From: Anaerobacillus sp. | GTDB lineage: Bacteria; Bacillota; Bacilli; Bacillales; Anaerobacillaceae | Length of the DNA: 10,895 bases | NCBI GenBank assembly: GCA_007118195.1 | Contig: SKSA01000049.1 | Coordinates: 1-10,895, forward strand | Reading direction: 5' to 3' | Shown: positions 7,863-10,895 of the stretch, one piece after another | Layout of the letters: the number at the start of each line of letters is the position of its first letter | How positions within the stretch are numbered: the first letter of the stretch is position 1 | Notes under the pieces: generated by a model | Told to the model about the DNA's origin: nothing | The model's input: the letters and a program-made list of their open reading frames with translations, nothing else | Databases searched by the model: none | Translations under genes and position numbers: made by a program

Positions 7863-8646
7863 TTTTTTAATACGATATTTCACAGCAAACGAAAGTCCCA
7901 TCCTCAAAAATAGTGACGGATTTTTACACATTCAACTTTCGATTGATTTAGATAAAATGCTTATGAACCGACCTTTTTATTGGCATTATTTAGAAAAAAC
8001 TGGTGGTATACCTAATCCGATGCAAATGACCCTTATTACCGACCCTGAGAAATGTCATGAAGACAAAAAAGGAGAACAAATCCATTTTGGCTCTCCTCGA
8101 CTTCATCAAATTTTCCAATCGGCAAAAGAGTTGGGCAGTTACATTCGTCTTTTTGAGGATATTCCTAAAAAAACTAATTCAACTTCCCTACACCCTTGGC
8201 TTTGTCTGAATGCGAAGATTTCTTATCAGTGTGATCGCAAAAAAGATATGGTTGCATCTTTAGGATTAAATTTAATTACTGGTGAAATACTCGATGGATT
8301 TCATTCAATCCTTTTAACCAAATCTTTAACACCTAAAATTCCAGATTTTTGTTTTACTTTATCGCCTTTAATTACTCATAATAGCGGCTTGTTAAGGCTT
8401 GAAAATGTTATTCGATCAATGATTGAAAAAGACAACCACCAATGGGCGGAGGCTGCTCACAATCGTTGGCAACAAGATTTAAAGTTATTAGAAACCTTTT
8501 ATGATGATGCTGAGGAAAAGCCAGCAAGTTACCATTTAGAAGTTGAGGCATTAAAAGAACAATACGAACCAAAAATTAATATAAATATTATTAATGGCGG
8601 TTTATTTTATTTAAATCCCGAACATTCACTTTCTGTATTACATTAA
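7840..8646 (+). CDS. yqhG: YqhG family protein of unknown function
   Basis: This 268-residue soluble protein has no signal peptide or membrane segment. I recognise it as YqhG (about 263 residues in B. subtilis) from position and the conserved stretch NRPFYWHYLEKTGGIPNP (43-60), followed by FGSPRLHQIF (83-92). Scattered cysteines (about 73, 122, 131, 171) do not form an obvious metal site. No catalytic motif is seen. The start overlaps the end of yqhH by 23 bp, with GAGGGAGAG 10 nt upstream, so the two are probably co-translated and may act together. A partner or accessory subunit for the YqhH motor is a reasonable guess from gene order alone. The gene ends before a strong stem-loop at 8682-8739. 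Confidence 0.88.
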   Translation: MQQQEIHNFLIRYFTANESPILKNSDGFLHIQLSIDLDKMLMNRPFYWHYLEKTGGIPNPMQMTLITDPEKCHEDKKGEQIHFGSPRLHQIFQSAKELGSYIRLFEDIPKKTNSTSLHPWLCLNAKISYQCDRKKDMVASLGLNLITGEILDGFHSILLTKSLTPKIPDFCFTLSPLITHNSGLLRLENVIRSMIEKDNHQWAEAAHNRWQQDLKLLETFYDDAEEKPASYHLEVEALKEQYEPKININIINGGLFYLNPEHSLSVLH

Positions 8647-8673
8647 CGAAGTGCAAATTGCTGGAAGCTAACA

Positions 8674-8739
8674 AATAAAAAAGGATGACTCGCAAACTTT
8701 TGCTTCCTCCAATAAGCAAAAAATTCTATGAGTCATCCT
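8674..8739 (-). terminator. Terminator of the comG-yqzE operon, possibly bidirectional
   Basis: The outer stem is AGGATGACTC (8682-8691) with GAGTCATCCT (8730-8739), and an inner stem is TTTTGCTT (8698-8705) with AAGCAAAA (8714-8721). On the minus strand the stem is followed by TTTTTTATTTG, a strong U-tract, so the main direction is leftward, ending the competence transcript. On the plus strand the run after the stem is interrupted (AACTGTTATTTAC), so termination of yqhG here would be weaker. This stem-loop makes up most of the yqhG-yqzE gap. Confidence 0.88.
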
Positions 8740-8744
8740 AACTG

Positions 8745-8933
8745 TTATTTACTTTTTCTTTTAAAGTGAAAAGTTTGCGACAAAGCGAAAGGAATAAGAC
8801 CAAACCAACGATAGGAAAACGGTAATTTCGTTGCTTTTCTTTCTTCCCTTTCTGCTTTCCGTTGTTCACTAGGTGTATCAACATAGCTGACAAATTGTTG
8901 TGTTACGTACTTAACATAGTCATTTGTTTTCAT
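8745..8933 (-). CDS. yqzE: Small basic protein YqzE, last gene of the comG operon
   Basis: This 62-residue protein begins [20 protein letters not shown], which matches the YqzE family (about 60 residues). A highly charged central stretch rich in Arg, Lys and Glu (about 22-36) is followed by [13 protein letters not shown] (39-51), too short and polar-flanked for a confident membrane helix, then a basic tail. Function is unknown. In B. subtilis it is the terminal comG-cluster gene, and the same position is kept here, 123 bp after comGG. The ribosome site GGTGAT is 6 nt before the ATG. The stop is close to the operon terminator. Confidence 0.88.
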   Translation of the reverse strand: MKTNDYVKYVTQQFVSYVDTPSEQRKAEREERKATKLPFSYRWFGLIPFALSQTFHFKRKSK

Positions 8934-8998
8934 TTAACCATCACCAGCTTTAGTTTTTCTACTAGTATAACCAAGTTCACTAACTTTTTATTCTTCAT
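8930..8998 (-). CDS. Possible 22-residue leader ORF overlapping the yqzE start
   Basis: The frame reads [22 protein letters not shown] and ends with TGA overlapping the yqzE ATG (ATGA), an arrangement typical of translational coupling. It has a Lys-rich start and a hydrophobic centre. Its own ribosome site is poor (AAGAG about 14 nt upstream), and I know no homologue. It is just as likely to be a chance frame in the comGG-yqzE gap. Confidence 0.2.
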   Translation of the reverse strand: MKNKKLVNLVILVEKLKLVMVK

Positions 8999-9056
8999 GT
9001 TATTATTATTTTCTCTTGAACTGTTTTTTCTACTCCCGTTCCCAGCCTTCCTTAAT

Positions 9057-9437
9057 CTACTCAGTCAACCATGGCAAAACAGTCTCTTTACTTAAATAGT
9101 AATAATATTTGATTTGTTTAGATCTTTGTCTTTTTGTATTACTTATTAAATGGATCGATATTATTTCATCGGTCTCACTACGAATAACAAACGTTACCTC
9201 GCCTTTTTCATAGTGTAGATTTCCAGAATACAGATCGTCATCTAAATGTTCAATCATCTCCTGAAGATCGACAATCGCCATCTGTAACAACCGTTCGGCA
9301 GTATATAATTCATTTTGTTCATGAATTATCTCTTTTTCAATCTTGTATTGATTTACTTGAAAGGTCACAAAGCTAGTTAGCAAAAAAACAACGAATAAAG
9401 TGATCGGCAAGATAAACCCCTTTTCATTGTTCATCAT
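9057..9437 (-). CDS. comGG: Competence minor pseudopilin ComGG
   Basis: This 126-residue protein has a single N-terminal membrane helix (about 8-27) after EKGFILPITLFVV. The GF after a basic-containing leader resembles a prepilin peptidase (ComC) site, but the canonical Glu at +5 is missing, as expected for ComGG. LYTAERLLQ (44-52) and the C-terminal PWLTE resemble B. subtilis ComGG (124 residues). It is one of the minor pseudopilins required for assembly of the competence pseudopilus. ATG at 9437 follows AGAGGAT located inside comGF, and the genes overlap by 14 bp. A second ATG (9434) is also possible. Downstream, 123 bp precede yqzE. Confidence 0.85.
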   Translation of the reverse strand: MMNNEKGFILPITLFVVFLLTSFVTFQVNQYKIEKEIIHEQNELYTAERLLQMAIVDLQEMIEHLDDDLYSGNLHYEKGEVTFVIRSETDEIISIHLISNTKRQRSKQIKYYYYLSKETVLPWLTE

Positions 9438-9861
9438 ACATATCCTCTAACGGCAATAAATGTGTTATTCTTTTTTGATGTTCTTGATCAAAGCTATCTT
9501 GTACTCGCACATCAATTCCATTGCCCCACTCTGAAAATTGTATTTTTTGAACGTTTTGTAAAACAATTTCTTGACCAACATGATTCACTTGTCGCCTGAT
9601 GCGATGTTGAAATAATGCATATGTGACCGTTTTATTATTTTCTTTTTGCAAATATAGCGTATTATTAACTACAGAAATACGAGCTGACTCTTGAATATCA
9701 AACGCTAATTGTTGAAAGAAAATTGAGGTTTCAATACGTTGATTAAATTTAGGGTCAAATGATATTAATTTTAAATAATGAGGAACTACTGAGGTAACGA
9801 TGAGGAAAATCGCAAATGCAATGATTACTTCTAAAAGTGTAAACCCAGCTTCTTTTTTCAT
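9424..9861 (-). CDS. comGF: Competence minor pseudopilin ComGF
   Basis: This 145-residue type IV-like prepilin starts MKKEAGFTLLEVIIAFAIF: a short basic leader, the G|F cleavage site for ComC, Glu at +5, and a hydrophobic helix to about residue 26. The downstream region has HRIRRQVNHVGQEIVLQNVQ (86-105), a pattern typical of ComGF C-domains. In B. subtilis ComGF is about 127 residues from its usual start, so length is slightly greater here. It starts in an ATGA overlap with the comGE stop and overlaps comGG by 14 bp at its end, so the pseudopilin genes are tightly coupled. Confidence 0.87.
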   Translation of the reverse strand: MKKEAGFTLLEVIIAFAIFLIVTSVVPHYLKLISFDPKFNQRIETSIFFQQLAFDIQESARISVVNNTLYLQKENNKTVTYALFQHRIRRQVNHVGQEIVLQNVQKIQFSEWGNGIDVRVQDSFDQEHQKRITHLLPLEDMYDEQ

Positions 9862-10193
9862 CTCTTACCACTTTCACACCTTTCATAATTACGACCATTA
9901 GTTCCTAACCAGTTTATACAAACGGTTAGCTTTTGACCGTTATTAGAAGTACTGAAAGAGAATTTATACGTTGTGAAATCTCTTTTTATTTCATCTTTTA
10001 AACCACTGTTTTTTTCATAAATCCAATCAGTGATCACCTCATCGAGGAGAAGTAATGCCGTTTTTTCTTGTTGTATAGATGTTCGTTCATCATATAAAAC
10101 AACCAATGCCGGAAGTAAAATGATCATTGTAACTGTTAAAACCATTAAAGATGTAATCACTTCTATAAATGTGAACCCTTTACAGTTTTTCAA
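9858..10193 (-). CDS. comGE: Competence minor pseudopilin ComGE (probable TTG start)
   Basis: With a TTG start at 10191-10193 the protein has 111 residues (B. subtilis ComGE is 115) and begins MKNCKGFTFIEVITSLMVL. This is a 5-residue leader, the G|F prepilin peptidase site, Glu at +5, and a hydrophobic helix to about residue 33. AGGTAGG ends 7 nt before the TTG. An ATG-initiated frame extends to 10244 but adds 17 residues that lie inside comGD and would give an unlikely 21-residue leader. The TTG start gives a 14-bp overlap with comGD, the same as between comGF and comGG. It ends in an ATGA overlap with comGF. It acts as a minor component of the transformation pseudopilus. Confidence 0.82.
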   Translation of the reverse strand: MKNCKGFTFIEVITSLMVLTVTMIILLPALVVLYDERTSIQQEKTALLLLDEVITDWIYEKNSGLKDEIKRDFTTYKFSFSTSNNGQKLTVCINWLGTNGRNYERCESGKR

Positions 10194-10647
10194 TGTAAAA
10201 CCTACCTCTTCCAAGCAATAACACAAGTCGGTAACGATGATCATCTACTCTAATCTCCATTGTACCTGAACGCCTCACATTTCCATCCGCTAAAAATGCT
10301 ATATCATTTAAAGCGAGCGTAATCGGAACAAAAGTAACACTTTCGGGAACTTTCCTACGCAAAAGAACTTGACCGTTCCCTTGCCTTATAACATACTCTT
10401 TACTGCCGTTTAAGAAAATAACTGATGTATACATTGTGTGACTAATCGCCATCTGTTGAGCATATAATATGTCTTGCTGAAGTTGTTGAATTAACTCATT
10501 TCGCTTACTAGCGTCGTAGGTCGTTTTCATATTACCAAAAGAAAGGGAGGTCACAGTAGCAATAATGAAAAGAACAATTGTCATTTCAATAAGCGTGTAG
10601 CCACGGTTATTCACCGTTGTTCGAAACATTTTCCGTTTCACTTTCAT
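10180..10647 (-). CDS. comGD: Competence minor pseudopilin ComGD
   Basis: This protein of about 155 residues has a prepilin site, NNRG|YTLIEM, with Glu at +5 and a hydrophobic helix following. The globular part contains QQLQQDILYAQQMAIS, a segment typical of ComGD/GspH-like pseudopilins, and ends with LLLGRGRFYIEKL. The start is uncertain. GTG (10650), ATG (10647), GTG (10641, well placed after AAAGG) and ATG (10629, giving a 9-residue leader) are all in frame. I give the first ATG. The leader is then about 16 residues, long for this family, so a later start is plausible. The gene begins a few bases after the comGC stop and overlaps the comGE TTG by 14 bp. Confidence 0.85.
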   Translation of the reverse strand: MKVKRKMFRTTVNNRGYTLIEMTIVLFIIATVTSLSFGNMKTTYDASKRNELIQQLQQDILYAQQMAISHTMYTSVIFLNGSKEYVIRQGNGQVLLRRKVPESVTFVPITLALNDIAFLADGNVRRSGTMEIRVDDHRYRLVLLLGRGRFYIEKL

Positions 10648-10652
10648 CACCT

Positions 10653-10895
10653 TTACTCTTTCTCTTCTACGATTCCTTCATCAGATAATATCAACTCTGT
10701 TCCGTTTGGACATTCAATTATTTCAACATATCCTTCATTTTTTAATACTTCTAAGCTATTAGGGAATTTATTTTCTTCGATTTGATAAGCACCCACTTGC
10801 GCTTGCAAAAGATCAATCGTAGCTTCACACCCTTTATCTTGCGCTATCGTATTGTTTTTTGACATATTTGGAACGGCAATTAACAAAAGGGCAGA
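10653..10895 (-). CDS. comGC: Competence major pseudopilin ComGC (5' end cut by the window edge)
   Basis: The visible 80 residues are the C-terminal part of ComGC. The frame stays open through the window edge and reads SALLLIAVPNMSKNN at its start, which is the end of the N-terminal membrane helix. About 20 residues holding the prepilin peptidase site are missing. The conserved cysteines appear in DKGCEAT and ECPNGTE and correspond to the pair that forms the intramolecular disulfide in B. subtilis ComGC. The FPNSLEVLKNEGYV segment is also typical. ComGC is the main subunit of the competence pseudopilus that brings DNA through the cell wall. The TTG inside the window is not a true start. comGB and comGA would be expected beyond the edge. 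Confidence 0.93.
   Translation of the reverse strand, partial: SALLLIAVPNMSKNNTIAQDKGCEATIDLLQAQVGAYQIEENKFPNSLEVLKNEGYVEIIECPNGTELILSDEGIVEEKE

Noticed and set aside
8862..9095. 77-residue Phe/Leu-rich plus-strand ORF
   Set aside because: It overlaps yqzE and the end of comGG antisense. Its hydrophobic look comes from A-rich coding on the other strand, and no ribosome site precedes it.
10030..10221. 63-residue plus-strand ORF
   Set aside because: It is antisense to comGE and the comGD/comGE junction; no supporting signal.
1..10895. CRISPR array, tRNA or rRNA genes, insertion sequence or prophage genes
   Set aside because: No regularly spaced repeats, no tRNA-like cloverleaf or rRNA motif, and no transposase, integrase or phage reading frame was seen on either strand.

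Overview
The window looks like chromosomal DNA of a low-GC Gram-positive bacterium of the family Bacillaceae. The basis is AT-rich sequence, strong AAGGAGG-type ribosome binding sites, A-rich codon use, and gene order. The order lipM - yqhL - gcvPB - gcvPA - gcvT - yqhH - yqhG - yqzE - comGG - comGF - comGE - comGD - comGC is, from recall of the Bacillus subtilis map, the conserved yqh/comG neighbourhood. It departs from B. subtilis in one clear way. The sinI-sinR-tasA-sipW-tapA block, which there lies between yqhG and comG, is absent. Only about 100 bp with a terminator separate yqhG from yqzE, so this is probably a Bacillaceae species outside the B. subtilis group.

Left part (1-1607): lipM (octanoyltransferase, minus strand) and yqhL (membrane-anchored rhodanese, plus strand) are divergent. 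The 355-bp gap between them contains a striking nested inverted-repeat element of about 120 bp with a perfect 17-bp central stem. A bidirectional terminator separates yqhL from the convergent gcv operon.

Middle (1608-5982): a minus-strand glycine-cleavage operon, gcvT-gcvPA-gcvPB, supplies the T protein and both halves of the P protein. It is preceded by a tandem glycine riboswitch whose second aptamer shares bases with an intrinsic terminator. LipM belongs to the same pathway, because it octanoylates GcvH, the carrier protein that the P and T proteins act on. gcvH itself is not in the window.

Right of the riboswitch (6022-8740): the divergent plus-strand pair yqhH-yqhG encodes a SNF2/RapA-like helicase-type ATPase and an uncharacterised partner whose gene overlaps it. 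Their biological role is not known to me. This is the most plausible under-described system here.

Far right (8745-10895): the distal end of the comG competence operon (minus strand) encodes the pseudopilins ComGC (cut by the window edge), ComGD, ComGE, ComGF and ComGG, tightly overlapped, followed by yqzE and a strong terminator. Together they build the competence pseudopilus that helps DNA cross the cell wall.

Most of the window is conserved housekeeping and competence sequence. The unexplained items are the nested dyad at 957-1075, the YqhH/YqhG pair, the long leader between riboswitch terminator and gcvT, and a tiny ORF coupled to yqzE.
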